From Methylophilaceae bacterium (GTDB lineage: Bacteria; Pseudomonadota; Gammaproteobacteria; Burkholderiales; Methylophilaceae): a stretch of 64,000 nucleotides of DNA. A program made the translations under genes and the position numbers. A model generated the notes under the pieces. That model was not told the DNA's origin and did not search any database. It saw nothing but the letters and a program-made list of their open reading frames with translations. Shown here piece by piece: positions 25,780-33,798 of this stretch. Every line of letters begins with the position of its first letter. Within the stretch, counting starts at the first letter, position 1. The DNA lies in contig CANCPF010000006.1 in NCBI GenBank assembly GCA_947379975.1, forward strand, positions 1 to 64,000. Reading direction: 5' to 3'.

Positions 25780-26106
25780 TTAGATGTTACTGTCAATAAA
25801 GGCTGTTAATTGTGATTTTGATAAAGCACCTACTTTAGTAGCTTCAACATTACCATTTTTAAACAACATTAGTGTAGGAATGCCACGAATGCCATATTTT
25901 GGAGGTGTCAATTGATTGTCATCAATATTCAGTTTAGCCACTTTCAAGCGGCCAGCATATTCTTTAGAAATTTCATCTAAGATAGGCGCAATCATTTTGC
26001 ATGGACCGCACCATTCAGCCCAGTAATCTACCAAAACAGGTAGTTGTGACTGTAAAACGTCCTGTTCAAACCCTGCATCGCTAAGGTGTGTGATGTGTTC
26101 GCTCAT
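25780..26106 (-). CDS. trxA: Thioredoxin 1
   Basis: Cytosolic disulfide reductase of 108 residues with the active site W-C33-G-P-C36-K, the cis-proline segment RGIPTLMLFKNG and no signal peptide. GAGG precedes the ATG with a spacing of seven. It is a likely electron donor for the Bcp-type peroxiredoxin. It is followed by rho after about 150 bases. Confidence 0.94.
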   Translation of the reverse strand: MSEHITHLSDAGFEQDVLQSQLPVLVDYWAEWCGPCKMIAPILDEISKEYAGRLKVAKLNIDDNQLTPPKYGIRGIPTLMLFKNGNVEATKVGALSKSQLTAFIDSNI

Positions 26107-26683
26107 GAAAAACCTCTAATAAAATAATACTTTAAATAAATACGTATCGTATCGAAAAAATCTGTTTTAGTGAAGATAAACAGATAACAATCTACTTGGC
26201 TAAACAGGCTGCAATGCCTTTGTTAAAGTGATTTAATCGCACTATTAACTTAGTCAGCATTAAATGCTTAGATTCACTATTTTGTGTAAGTGCTAATTGC
26301 CGATCCGGTTTAATGAATACTTATCGGCGCAATTAGTCTGGCAGTTTGTTTTGCTGCATTTCTTTCAACTACTAATAATACCAGTAGATTATGCTCTGTG
26401 CTATTAATTAAGTGAAAAAGCAATATTCTGCTTGAGACTTATTTTATTACAAGGTCGCTTCACTAAGTCGGTTCCAATCACTTGGGAGTTTATAGCTTTT
26501 AGCCCTGTCAAATTTAGCTTTTGTTATTGTATGATATTGTTTACCTTAGTACTATCAAATTTCATTACATTGTGCGTGATTAATTCTCTGCTAGTTAGTA
26601 TGTTATTAATTGAACATTAATCATTTTTCAAATTTGTATTAAAAAAAGTAATTATATCGTTATGTAACTATGGGATTTATGCG
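26107..26683. other. Intergenic region between trxA and a TlpA-like gene
   Basis: About 580 bases between divergent genes, AT-rich. A TTG-started 62-codon frame (26432-26620) encodes a hydrophobic peptide without a ribosome binding site and is not convincing. No RNA gene or repeat recognised. Confidence 0.4.
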
Positions 26684-27169
26684 ATGAGATTTATTTTTAT
26701 AAGTTTTTTACTGTTGATTGCAAGCCCATTTACTTTCGCCAATCCGCCAGTCGTCGCGCAGTTTTCTTTAACCGATAGCTCCGGTATTAAACATCAATTA
26801 TCTAATTACAAAGGAAAATGGGTGTTAGTTAATTATTGGGCAACTTGGTGTCCGCCATGTTTGGAAGAAGTGCCTGATCTTGTAAATTTGTATGATAAAC
26901 GTAGCAAAAAAGATCTGATGGTTTTAGGTGTAGTGTTTGATTATGCCAGCGTCAAAGCAGTCGAAACTTATGTCGATGATATGTTGATTTCGTACCCAAT
27001 TGTGCTTGGTGATGATGCGGTAGCTAGGCAAATCGGTGTGGCAGATGTGATGCCAACGACTTTTATCTATAACCCAAAAGGCGAGTTGTTTAAAATTAAG
27101 CGTGGCCGAATTACAAAGCAATATATAGAAGAACTTATCAATTCTAATACAGACTTAAAAGCACGTTAA
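26684..27169 (+). CDS. TlpA/ResA-like periplasmic thioredoxin
   Basis: Protein of 161 residues. A signal peptide (about 1-19, cleavage after TFA) is followed by an AhpC/TSA-Redoxin thioredoxin fold with the active site C56-P-P-C59 in ATWCPPCLEEVPDL and the cis-Pro region VMPTTFIYNPKG. Such proteins reduce periplasmic disulfides, often for cytochrome c maturation or copper-site assembly, which would suit a cytochrome-rich methylotroph. The partner is not visible. The gene stands alone; only a weak GGGA precedes the ATG. Confidence 0.78.
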   Translation: MRFIFISFLLLIASPFTFANPPVVAQFSLTDSSGIKHQLSNYKGKWVLVNYWATWCPPCLEEVPDLVNLYDKRSKKDLMVLGVVFDYASVKAVETYVDDMLISYPIVLGDDAVARQIGVADVMPTTFIYNPKGELFKIKRGRITKQYIEELINSNTDLKAR

Positions 27170-27227
27170 CCCTAGTCGGTCCTCAGCAATATTATTACAA
27201 ACTAAGGTTAAGTGCTTAGCTTCAAGT

Positions 27228-27530
27228 CTAATGAGGCACAGCAATACTAGTACCGGTGATATCCAGTATATTCAGATTATTTTCTTCAGCAAAATGCATT
27301 AATTGTGCATAGCCTTCCGGGTTGACTGTCTTTAGTTTTAAATCCACCGCTAGACAGCGCACGCCATTGACTACTTTAGGCTTTAAGTAAGGAGAGTATT
27401 TGAGTTTGCGATCTTCACCAAATGTGGCATAAGTGCTACACATCCGGTCAACCCAATCACTCGGGCGAAAAGCTTTACCTTCGCGAGTATTACCTTCTAT
27501 GATAATTTCGCCCTGTGTTTGAGTAGTCAT
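27228..27530 (-). CDS. DUF3579 family protein
   Basis: Protein of 100 residues matching the DUF3579 family found mainly in betaproteobacteria: a beta-strand start (GEIIIEGNTREGKAFRPSDW), then YSPYLKPKVVNGVRCLAVD and a C-terminal helix with GYAQLMHFAEEN. Function unknown. I prefer the ATG at 27530, preceded by AGGA; an upstream ATG at 27557 would add nine residues. It follows dolP by about 100 bases on the same strand. Confidence 0.75.
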   Translation of the reverse strand: MTTQTQGEIIIEGNTREGKAFRPSDWVDRMCSTYATFGEDRKLKYSPYLKPKVVNGVRCLAVDLKLKTVNPEGYAQLMHFAEENNLNILDITGTSIAVPH

Positions 27531-27626
27531 TTTTCCTACTGTTTTTTCTAGTGTCATCTGAATAGTTACCGTTTTTTACCGTTGAATTAAGCTACATCGT
27601 CCATTTAAATATTTGCGTCAATTAGC

Positions 27627-28196
27627 TTATGGCATGAACTCAAATACTTTAACGACTTTTGTTACGCCATCTGTTGTTCGTGCAATCTCAACGGCAGCAT
27701 CAGCTTCAGCCTGGGTGACAATTCCCATTAAATATACCACGCTATTTTCTGTAATAACTTTGACTAAATTTGCTGCAAATTTGTTTTCAGTAACAAATTT
27801 TGTTTTAACTTTAGACGTTAGATAAGCATCATTAGCACGGGAGCCGACTGATGATTTAGGACCTACGGCAATTTCATTGGTAATAGAGCGTGTATTGGTT
27901 ATCTCTTTGATTAAGCTTTCAGCTTTAACTTTGGCCGCGGCTTCCGGTACTTCGCCGGTCAGTAAAACGTTGCGGTTGTAGCTAGTAATATTGACATGGG
28001 CATTTTCACCCAAGTTAGTTTCCATTTTTTTAACGGCTTTCAGCTCAATATTTTCATCTTCTACATAAATGCCAGAAGTACGTCTGTCAGCGGCCATAGC
28101 ACCACCGGCTGCTGCACCGCCAATGACTACAGGCACGCAAGCGGTCATTTGAGCGATTAAACCAGCCGATAAAATTAGTTTGGTAATGAGATTCAT
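27627..28196 (-). CDS. dolP: DolP-like outer-membrane lipoprotein with two BON domains
   Basis: Lipoprotein of 189 residues. The signal ends in QMTAC (Cys20), followed by a Gly/Ala-rich linker with ADRRTSG, then two BON domains (about 45-110 and 120-189). The end TTDGVTKVVKVFEF resembles E. coli DolP (YraP), which binds anionic phospholipids and supports outer-membrane integrity and BAM function. AGGAG precedes the ATG. As in other proteobacteria it is next to yraN and rsmI. Confidence 0.82.
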   Translation of the reverse strand: MNLITKLILSAGLIAQMTACVPVVIGGAAAGGAMAADRRTSGIYVEDENIELKAVKKMETNLGENAHVNITSYNRNVLLTGEVPEAAAKVKAESLIKEITNTRSITNEIAVGPKSSVGSRANDAYLTSKVKTKFVTENKFAANLVKVITENSVVYLMGIVTQAEADAAVEIARTTDGVTKVVKVFEFMP

Positions 28197-28262
28197 GGGT
28201 GACTCCTAAATGATAAGTACAATTGAAATGCAGTGTCTCTATTTTTGCGAATGATACGCCAA

Positions 28263-28628
28263 TTATGCGTCAAATGCATTACGCAGCCATTCAATGTGTT
28301 CAGTATCTGCCTTATCCATTAATATGGCATCAAAGCGGCATGCACAGTCGCCGTGCTGTTTAGAATTTTCTTGTAAATAATGTTGTGCAGTTAAGATTAT
28401 TTTTTGTTGTTTTTGTGCCGTGATGCTGGCCGCAGCGCTACCAAATTTAGGGTTAGTTCTCAGCCTAACCTCAATAAATACTAAGGACTTTTCGTCTGTC
28501 ATGATTAAATCGATTTCGCCAAAACGACAATGATAATTTTGCGCTACTATTTTAAGGCCGTGATTCGTTAAATAAGTTGCAGCTAACTTTTCTGCAGCTA
28601 ATCCTGCGTTATTTTGATTGATTTTCAT
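28263..28628 (-). CDS. yraN: YraN/UPF0102 family putative nuclease
   Basis: Protein of 121 residues with a restriction-endonuclease-like core: AEKLAATYLTNHG, then RFGEIDLIM and LVFIEVRLR, which contain the Glu/Asp positions of a PD-(D/E)xK fold. The usual lysine of the last motif is an arginine here. Function is not established. It is divergent from rsmI, 34 bases apart. Confidence 0.85.
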   Translation of the reverse strand: MKINQNNAGLAAEKLAATYLTNHGLKIVAQNYHCRFGEIDLIMTDEKSLVFIEVRLRTNPKFGSAAASITAQKQQKIILTAQHYLQENSKQHGDCACRFDAILMDKADTEHIEWLRNAFDA

Positions 28629-28662
28629 AGGCGATAGGCAAGCTTGGCGTTAAACTTTCATT

Positions 28663-29580
28663 ATGAATAAATTAAATCTGAGTAAATTAAGTTTGAATCA
28701 GCACAGCAATAATAACTACGGTACATTATATGTGGTGGCAACACCTATCGGTAATTTAAGCGACATTACCTTACGCGCCTTAGAAACACTAAAATCTGTG
28801 GATGCTATTGCCGCGGAAGATACACGTCATACGTCAGGTTTGTTATCACACTTTGGTATTAGCAAAAAATTAATCGCGGTACATGAGCATAACGAACATC
28901 AGTCGGCTGAAAAGCTGTTATTACAATTGCACGCGGGTGAAAATATCGCATTGGTGACCGATGCCGGTACGCCTGGTATTAGTGATCCGGGTGCGGTAGC
29001 GGTGGATTTTGTACGCAAGGCTGGCGTAAAAGTCGTGCCAATCCCTGGCGCCAGCGCTGTGATTGCAGCCCTTTCTGTTAGTGGTATTGCTCAAAATGGC
29101 TTTATGTTTCACGGCTTTTTGCCAGCCAGTGGCGCCGCCCGACGCAAAACTTTGGAAGTTTTGAAAACGCAGACTGTTACACTGGTATTTTATGAAGCGC
29201 CGCATCGCATTATAGAAAGCATCATCGATATGGCGAATGTGTTGGGCGCAGAGCGGCGCATTACCATTGCTCGCGAAATCACCAAGACGTTTGAGACTAT
29301 ATATAGTTGTGCGTTGCAAGATGCCGAAGCTTGGATTAAGGCTGATACCAACCAGCAACGCGGTGAATTTGTCTTGTTGGTTGAAGCCGCGGCAGTCAAG
29401 GATGCCGAAGAAATCTCCGAAGAAACGGTGCGTGTTTTGAAATTATTATTGGCGGATTTACCGCTAAAACAAGCGGTTAAACTGGCAACTGACATTACCA
29501 ATGAAAAGAAAAATGTGCTTTACGAATTTGCACTAAGTCTAAAAGCTGTAGTTTCAAACAATGAAACTTTGAAAAATTAA
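28663..29580 (+). CDS. rsmI: 16S rRNA (cytidine1402-2'-O)-methyltransferase RsmI
   Basis: Methyltransferase of 305 residues of the tetrapyrrole-methylase type. Key segments are LYVVATPIGNLSDITLRAL, AAEDTRHTSGLLSHFGI, LVTDAGTPGISDPG and PIPGASAVIAALSVSG. It methylates the ribose of C1402 in 16S rRNA. There is an N-terminal extension of about 20 residues before the first conserved strand; no alternative ATG is closer. It shares an intergenic region with yraN. Confidence 0.93.
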   Translation: MNKLNLSKLSLNQHSNNNYGTLYVVATPIGNLSDITLRALETLKSVDAIAAEDTRHTSGLLSHFGISKKLIAVHEHNEHQSAEKLLLQLHAGENIALVTDAGTPGISDPGAVAVDFVRKAGVKVVPIPGASAVIAALSVSGIAQNGFMFHGFLPASGAARRKTLEVLKTQTVTLVFYEAPHRIIESIIDMANVLGAERRITIAREITKTFETIYSCALQDAEAWIKADTNQQRGEFVLLVEAAAVKDAEEISEETVRVLKLLLADLPLKQAVKLATDITNEKKNVLYEFALSLKAVVSNNETLKN

Positions 29581-29609
29581 TCTTTAAGCACCGGAATAAG
29601 CGCTAAAAA

Positions 29610-30656
29610 ATGACGAATACACCAATCAAAACACTGACTATTACCCGCCCAGATGACTGGCATTTACATTTACGTGATGGCGCTGCTTTAAAAGCCGTGT
29701 TGCCAGATACGGCCAGGCAATTTGCTCGTGCGATTGTGATGCCAAATTTACGCCCGCCAGTTACCAACGCGGAATTAGCGCTAGCATATCGTCAGCGTAT
29801 TTTAGCCGCGCTGCCACAAGGCTTGCAGTTTGAGCCGCTCATGACTTTATATCTCACTGATAATACTTCAGCAGAAGATATAGCGCAGGCTAAAGCTAGT
29901 GGTATTGTTCATGGCGTTAAGCTTTATCCGGCAGGCGCAACGACGAATTCAGATTCTGGTGTCACCAGTTTAGATCATTGTGGAAAAGCTTTAGCTGAAA
30001 TGGAAAAGCTAGGTCTACCTTTGTTAGTCCATGCAGAAGTGACGGATGCGGAGGTAGATGTTTTTGACCGCGAACGCGTATTCATTGAACGTCATATGAT
30101 TCCTTTGCTGAAAAAATTTCCAGCATTAAAAATAGTCTTTGAACATATCACCACTAAAGATGCTGCAGATTTTGTAACAGTAGCGCCGAGTAATGTGGCG
30201 GCAACCATTACTGCACATCACTTATTGATGAACCGTAATGATATGTTTAAAGGCGGTATTCAGCCGCATCATTATTGCTTGCCGATTTTAAAGCGCGAAG
30301 AACATCGCGTGGCTTTAGTAAAGGCGGCAACATCAGGCAGCGCGAAGTTTTTCTTAGGTACGGATAGTGCGCCGCATGCCAAATCAGCTAAGGAAAACGC
30401 TTGTGGTTGTGCTGGCATGTATACCGCACACACGGCGATTGAGTTGTACGCGGAAGCGTTTGATGCTGCAAATGCCTTGGATAAGTTGGAAGGATTTTCC
30501 AGTTTTTATGGGGCAGATTTTTATGGTTTGCCGAGGAATGTTGATCAGATTACGCTGCTGAAAGAAAGTTGGATTGTGCCGGCAAGTTTGCCGTTTGATG
30601 GGGATGTTTTAGTGCCGTTAAGGGCTGGGCAGGCTTTGAATTGGAAGCTTGTCTAA
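29610..30656 (+). CDS. pyrC: Dihydroorotase (class II)
   Basis: Zinc amidohydrolase of 348 residues that closes carbamoyl aspartate to dihydroorotate in pyrimidine synthesis. It has the metal-binding WHLHLRDG near residue 15, the carbamylated lysine in HGVKLYPAGATTNS near 103, VHAEV and FEHITTKDA, then HHLLMNRNDMF and GTDSAPHAKSAKE. Length and motifs match the E. coli-type enzyme. It lies 29 bases after rsmI and may be co-transcribed with it. Confidence 0.95.
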   Translation: MTNTPIKTLTITRPDDWHLHLRDGAALKAVLPDTARQFARAIVMPNLRPPVTNAELALAYRQRILAALPQGLQFEPLMTLYLTDNTSAEDIAQAKASGIVHGVKLYPAGATTNSDSGVTSLDHCGKALAEMEKLGLPLLVHAEVTDAEVDVFDRERVFIERHMIPLLKKFPALKIVFEHITTKDAADFVTVAPSNVAATITAHHLLMNRNDMFKGGIQPHHYCLPILKREEHRVALVKAATSGSAKFFLGTDSAPHAKSAKENACGCAGMYTAHTAIELYAEAFDAANALDKLEGFSSFYGADFYGLPRNVDQITLLKESWIVPASLPFDGDVLVPLRAGQALNWKLV

Positions 30657-30685
30657 GTCAGCAACAATATAGAAATAGTGTGAAT

Positions 30686-30900
30686 AAAGGCTTCGCTTTC
30701 GCGCGACTGGCGAGTTACTTTCTTTTGCTTAGCCAAAAGAAAGTAACCAAAGAAAAGGCTACCCCCTACCGCTTGTTTCCTCAGATTCGCTTTATTTTCG
30801 GACGGCAAGCGGAAACTCGCTAAGCTCAAACAGTCGCTTGCCGAAAGCCTCCCAAAATAATTCAAATCTTAGGCGCGGTAGCAGGGGATTTAAAGTCAAA
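30686..30900. repeat. Dispersed intergenic repeat with strong hairpin
   Basis: A block of higher GC than its surroundings. It contains a 14-bp perfect stem, GTTACTTTCTTTTG (30714-30727) with CAAAAGAAAGTAAC (30734-30747), then AAAGAAAAGGCTACCCCC. This wording is familiar from intergenic repeats in many beta- and gammaproteobacterial genomes, where it is often misread as a small gene (peptide SYFLLLSQKKVTKEKATP). It may also help end pyrC transcription. Confidence 0.55.
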
Positions 30901-30916
30901 ATCTCTGAAACCCCGT

Positions 30917-30939
30917 CATTCCACGTCAATCATGGAATG
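30917..30939. repeat. Short inverted repeat CATTCCA-N9-TGGAATG
   Basis: CATTCCA (30917-30923) and TGGAATG (30933-30939) form a small stem in the context CCCCGTCATTCC, which resembles common intergenic repeat fragments. It sits just before rnpB. Confidence 0.35.
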
Positions 30940-30986
30940 TCGTAAATGAATATTTTGCTATTTGTTTAGCGTGTTAAAATACGCTA

Positions 30987-31329
30987 GAAGCTGGCTAGAC
31001 AGTCGCCGCTCACGTAAGTGAGGGGAGGAAAGTCCGGGCTGCATAGAACGGGATGACGGCTAACGGCCGTACGTTGAAAGCTTGGGCAACCAAGTATAAG
31101 GCGCGGAATAGGGCCACAGAGACGAGCGTATTAAGTTACGGTGAAACGCGGTAACCTCCATTCGCAGCAAGACCAAATAGGCTGGCGCTTTAACTTCGGT
31201 TAATAAGGCGTGGTTCGCGCTGCCAGCGGGTAGGTTGCTTGAGCGTACAAGTAATTGTGCGCCTAGATGAATGACTGTCAGCCTTAGTGATAAGGCCTAC
31301 AGAACCCGGCTTATCGGCCAGCTTCACTC
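30987..31329 (+). ncRNA. rnpB: RNase P RNA (bacterial type A)
   Basis: The catalytic RNA of RNase P, which trims tRNA 5' ends. It starts GAAGCTGGCTAGACAGTCGC and contains the universally conserved GAGGAAAGTCCGGGCT, then CAGCAAGACCAAATAGG, GGGTAGGTTGCTTGAGC, CCTAGATGAATGACTG and ACAGAACCCGGCTTA. The last bases (GGCCAGCTTC) pair with the first (GAAGCTGGC) to form P1. The length of about 343 bases is normal for type A. The exact 3' end is set by analogy to known molecules. Confidence 0.96.
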
Positions 31330-31340
31330 TCACTCTTTGG

Positions 31341-31376
31341 CGTGTAATATATGCGGTTTACCGCATATATTACACG
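31341..31376. repeat. Perfect 16-bp palindrome after rnpB
   Basis: CGTGTAATATATGCGG (31341-31356) and CCGCATATATTACACG (31361-31376) are perfect inverted copies around TTTA, about 11 bases after the RNase P RNA. No T run follows on either strand, so it is not a standard intrinsic terminator; it may still stop or protect the 3' end of the RNA. Confidence 0.6.
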
Positions 31377-31788
31377 GACAAGCCATGAGCTGGCTTACTT
31401 GCCACTTTCGCGCAAAAATAACCAGCATCAGCTGGTATCTCCCGCTACAAAGATCCGCTTGTGGTCTTAGTGGCTTAATTAATCACGATATTCAACAAAT
31501 TTTTATGAAGCATTAGAGCTGAAAATTAAATTCCCTTATTTTATTAAGGTCTTAGCCAGTCCTTACATAAAAATCCATTGTATTTCCCTTAGGCGACAGA
31601 TCAACCTCACCTTATTTTCTGCAAATACACACCGCTTTATCGCTACATATTAAATTCAATTGCTTTCACCACTATTCTAATAACTTACATTCACATAATT
31701 TCGTATGTGCTTAATTTATATAGACTTTATTTTTAGGCGTAAAATACGCTAAGTCATTGAGATATATAGATAAATTGGCAAAAAATGC
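31377..31788. other. Intergenic region upstream of the dcw promoter
   Basis: About 410 AT-rich bases without a credible gene. An 81-codon frame (31271-31516) overlaps rnpB and has no family features. A small inverted repeat AAGCCA/TGGCTT lies near 31383-31399. Confidence 0.4.
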
Positions 31789-31817
31789 TTGCATTACAAC
31801 TTTTTTTTATTTATAGT
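31789..31817 (+). promoter_or_regulatory. Promoter of the dcw cluster
   Basis: TTGCAT (31789-31794), a 17-base spacer and TATAGT (31812-31817) form a good sigma70-type promoter about 95 bases before mraZ. The predicted start near 31824 lies inside the MraZ boxes. Confidence 0.65.
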
Positions 31818-31850
31818 GGAACTTAGTGGGAAGAAGTGGGTTTTTGTGGG
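31816..31850 (+). promoter_or_regulatory. MraZ operator: four GTGGR boxes at 10-bp spacing
   Basis: GTGGA (31816), GTGGG (31826), GTGGG (31836) and GTGGG (31846) repeat exactly every ten bases. MraZ binds direct TGGG-type repeats separated by about one helical turn in front of its own operon. The boxes overlap the -10 and start region, which fits repression of the division/cell-wall operon by its first gene product. Confidence 0.82.
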
Positions 31851-31910
31851 TAATTTATCTCGGTATTTTAGTTTTAAAATTTATTTAGGGTTAAGGAAAG
31901 TTACGACAAT

Positions 31911-32357
31911 ATGTTTCGCGGCGCAACCTCATTAAGTTTAGATGCAAAAAGCAGATTAGCTGTGCCAACTAGGCACAGGGAGTCTCTGCAGCTTGAGTGC
32001 GCCGGTAACTTGGTGTTGACTGCGCATCCGCATCGTTGCCTGTTGTTATACCCACAGCCTGCTTGGGAGCCGATTCAGGCCAAAATGATGGCTTTGTCTT
32101 CATTTGATAAGAAATCTAGTGCCTTGCAACGTCTATTGGTTGGTTTTGCTGAAGATATTGCTTTAGATGGCGCAGGTCGGATGCTTATTTCACCGGTGTT
32201 GCGTGAGTTTGCCTCTTTGGATAAAGAGGTGATGCTGGTCGGTCAAGGTAGTCATTTTGAGTTATGGAACAAAGACGCTTGGCGTGCGCAGTTGGCGCAA
32301 GTGATGCAAGATGAGAACTTCGTTATGCCGAGTGAATTAGAGGGTTTCTCGCTGTGA
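31911..32357 (+). CDS. mraZ: MraZ, transcriptional regulator of the dcw cluster
   Basis: DNA-binding protein of 148 residues with two AbrB-like MraZ repeats, each with the D-x-K/R signature: SLDAKSRLAVPTRHRE near the start and ALDGAGRMLISPVLREFA near 85. It forms ring-shaped oligomers and binds the GTGGR repeats found just upstream, so autoregulation is well supported. It is the first gene of the cluster and overlaps rsmH by four bases. Confidence 0.95.
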   Translation: MFRGATSLSLDAKSRLAVPTRHRESLQLECAGNLVLTAHPHRCLLLYPQPAWEPIQAKMMALSSFDKKSSALQRLLVGFAEDIALDGAGRMLISPVLREFASLDKEVMLVGQGSHFELWNKDAWRAQLAQVMQDENFVMPSELEGFSL

Positions 32358-33466
32358 TTAAGGGCGTGAACGATGCGCCCACCAAAGCATTATTGTCTGC
32401 AAAAAAAGTATCTCCAAAATCAGCGTCATTAAGTGATGCATTAATGTCAGAAAAGCCAACGCCAGACGTGTCAGACTTAATCTCAAAATCAAATACCAAT
32501 TTACTAAACGATTCCTCTGTCGATGATTCGTCATCTACAAATTCACACATCACCGTTTTATTGGATGAGGCAGTACAAGCTCTGGCAATTAAACCGGACG
32601 GTATTTATGTCGATGGCACATTCGGTCGTGGCGGACATTCGAAAAAAATCTTAGAACAATTGGGCCTCAATGGTCGTTTGATCGCATTTGATCGAGATTT
32701 GAGTGCCATTGAATCCAGCAAGGCGATTGCTGATGCTAGATTTAGCATGGTGCACAGTCACTTTGCCGGCATGCAAGCCGAATTGGCGGATATGGGAATT
32801 GCTAAAGTGGATGGCATTTTGTTGGATTTGGGCATTTCATCGCCGCAGATTGACCAAGCAAGCCGTGGATTTAGTTTTAGGTATGATGCGCCGCTGGATA
32901 TGCGTATGGATCAAAGCAGCGGAAAAACAGCGGCAGATTTTCTTGCCAGTACAACAGAGCAAGTTTTAGCGGAGGTTATAAAAAATTATGGTGAAGAACG
33001 GTTTGCTAAGCAGATTGCAAGGGCGATTATTACGGAGCGCAATGACGGGCGCGCCATCACCACTACAGGGCAACTTACCAAGATCGTGGCAGGCGCAGTC
33101 ACGCGGTTTGAGCCCGGCCAGAATCCCGCAACGCGCACATTTCAAGCTTTACGGATTCACGTCAATCAGGAGCTTGAGGAGCTTACGCTAGCTATGCCGC
33201 AGTGTTTGGCTTTGTTGGCGCCACAAGGTCGCCTAGCGGTGATTAGTTTTCATTCGCTAGAAGACCGGATTGTGAAGCAGTTTGTGCGCGACCAAGCAAA
33301 CCGCGACGATTTGCCAGCAAATTTCCCAGTGCGTGCATCAGAGTTGCCGCAGCCGAAATTAACCGGTGTAGGTAAAACGATTAAACCAACGGCTAAAGAA
33401 GTTAAGCGTAATCCACGTTCACGCAGCGCAGTGCTGCGTGTAGCCGAAAGAACCAACGTCATATGA
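32354..33466 (+). CDS. rsmH: 16S rRNA (cytosine1402-N4)-methyltransferase RsmH
   Basis: SAM-dependent methyltransferase of up to 370 residues. The normal family start, HITVLLDEAVQAL, is reached only at about residue 65; before it lies a Ser/Lys/Asp-rich, low-complexity extension. The SAM site YVDGTFGRGGHSKKIL and the later FHSLEDRIVKQF and NPRSRSAVLRVAE are normal. The GTG at 32354 overlaps the mraZ stop (GTGA) and suggests coupling; an internal ATG at codon 31 would still leave an extension of over 30 residues. With rsmI also in the window, both C1402 methylations are covered. Confidence 0.92.
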   Translation: MIKGVNDAPTKALLSAKKVSPKSASLSDALMSEKPTPDVSDLISKSNTNLLNDSSVDDSSSTNSHITVLLDEAVQALAIKPDGIYVDGTFGRGGHSKKILEQLGLNGRLIAFDRDLSAIESSKAIADARFSMVHSHFAGMQAELADMGIAKVDGILLDLGISSPQIDQASRGFSFRYDAPLDMRMDQSSGKTAADFLASTTEQVLAEVIKNYGEERFAKQIARAIITERNDGRAITTTGQLTKIVAGAVTRFEPGQNPATRTFQALRIHVNQELEELTLAMPQCLALLAPQGRLAVISFHSLEDRIVKQFVRDQANRDDLPANFPVRASELPQPKLTGVGKTIKPTAKEVKRNPRSRSAVLRVAERTNVI

Positions 33467-33798
33467 CGCGGCTAAATGTGATTTTGTATTTTGCGCTTAT
33501 TTTTTCAGCGCTAGGTTTAGTGAATTCGCAGCATAAAGCGCGTAATCGTTATATTGAACTTGAGCAGATTAATCAAGCAACAAAGCAATATGATCAAGAA
33601 TATGGCCAATTGCAACTAGAGCAAAGTACTTGGGCAATGCATTCGCGTGTGGAGGCGATTGCTACAGAGCAATTGCAGATGCAAGTGCCTGATGCTAAGC
33701 GTGTGCAATTAGTCGCGCTTGCTGAAGTTGCGCCTAAGGCGCCGGCTGCAATGCAATTTAACGTACCTGTGCAAGCGCAGCAAGAGGTTGCGCCATAA
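33463..33798 (+). CDS. ftsL: Cell division protein FtsL
   Basis: Bitopic membrane protein of 111 residues. A short cytoplasmic start, one transmembrane helix (about 4-20) and a periplasmic coiled coil (KARNRYIELEQINQATKQY onward) are followed by an Ala/Pro/Gln-rich tail. It joins FtsB and FtsQ in the divisome. Identification rests on topology and on position between rsmH and ftsI, with four-base and one-base overlaps. Confidence 0.9.
   Translation: MTRLNVILYFALIFSALGLVNSQHKARNRYIELEQINQATKQYDQEYGQLQLEQSTWAMHSRVEAIATEQLQMQVPDAKRVQLVALAEVAPKAPAAMQFNVPVQAQQEVAP

Noticed and set aside
26432..26620. 62-codon hydrophobic frame between trxA and the TlpA-like gene
   Set aside because: TTG start without a ribosome binding site, AT-rich composition that produces hydrophobic codons by chance.
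30641..30865. Small frames on both strands downstream of pyrC
   Set aside because: They are translations of the dispersed intergenic repeat and its hairpin, not genes.
31271..31516. 81-codon frame overlapping the 3' end of rnpB
   Set aside because: It begins inside the conserved RNase P RNA core and has no family similarity.
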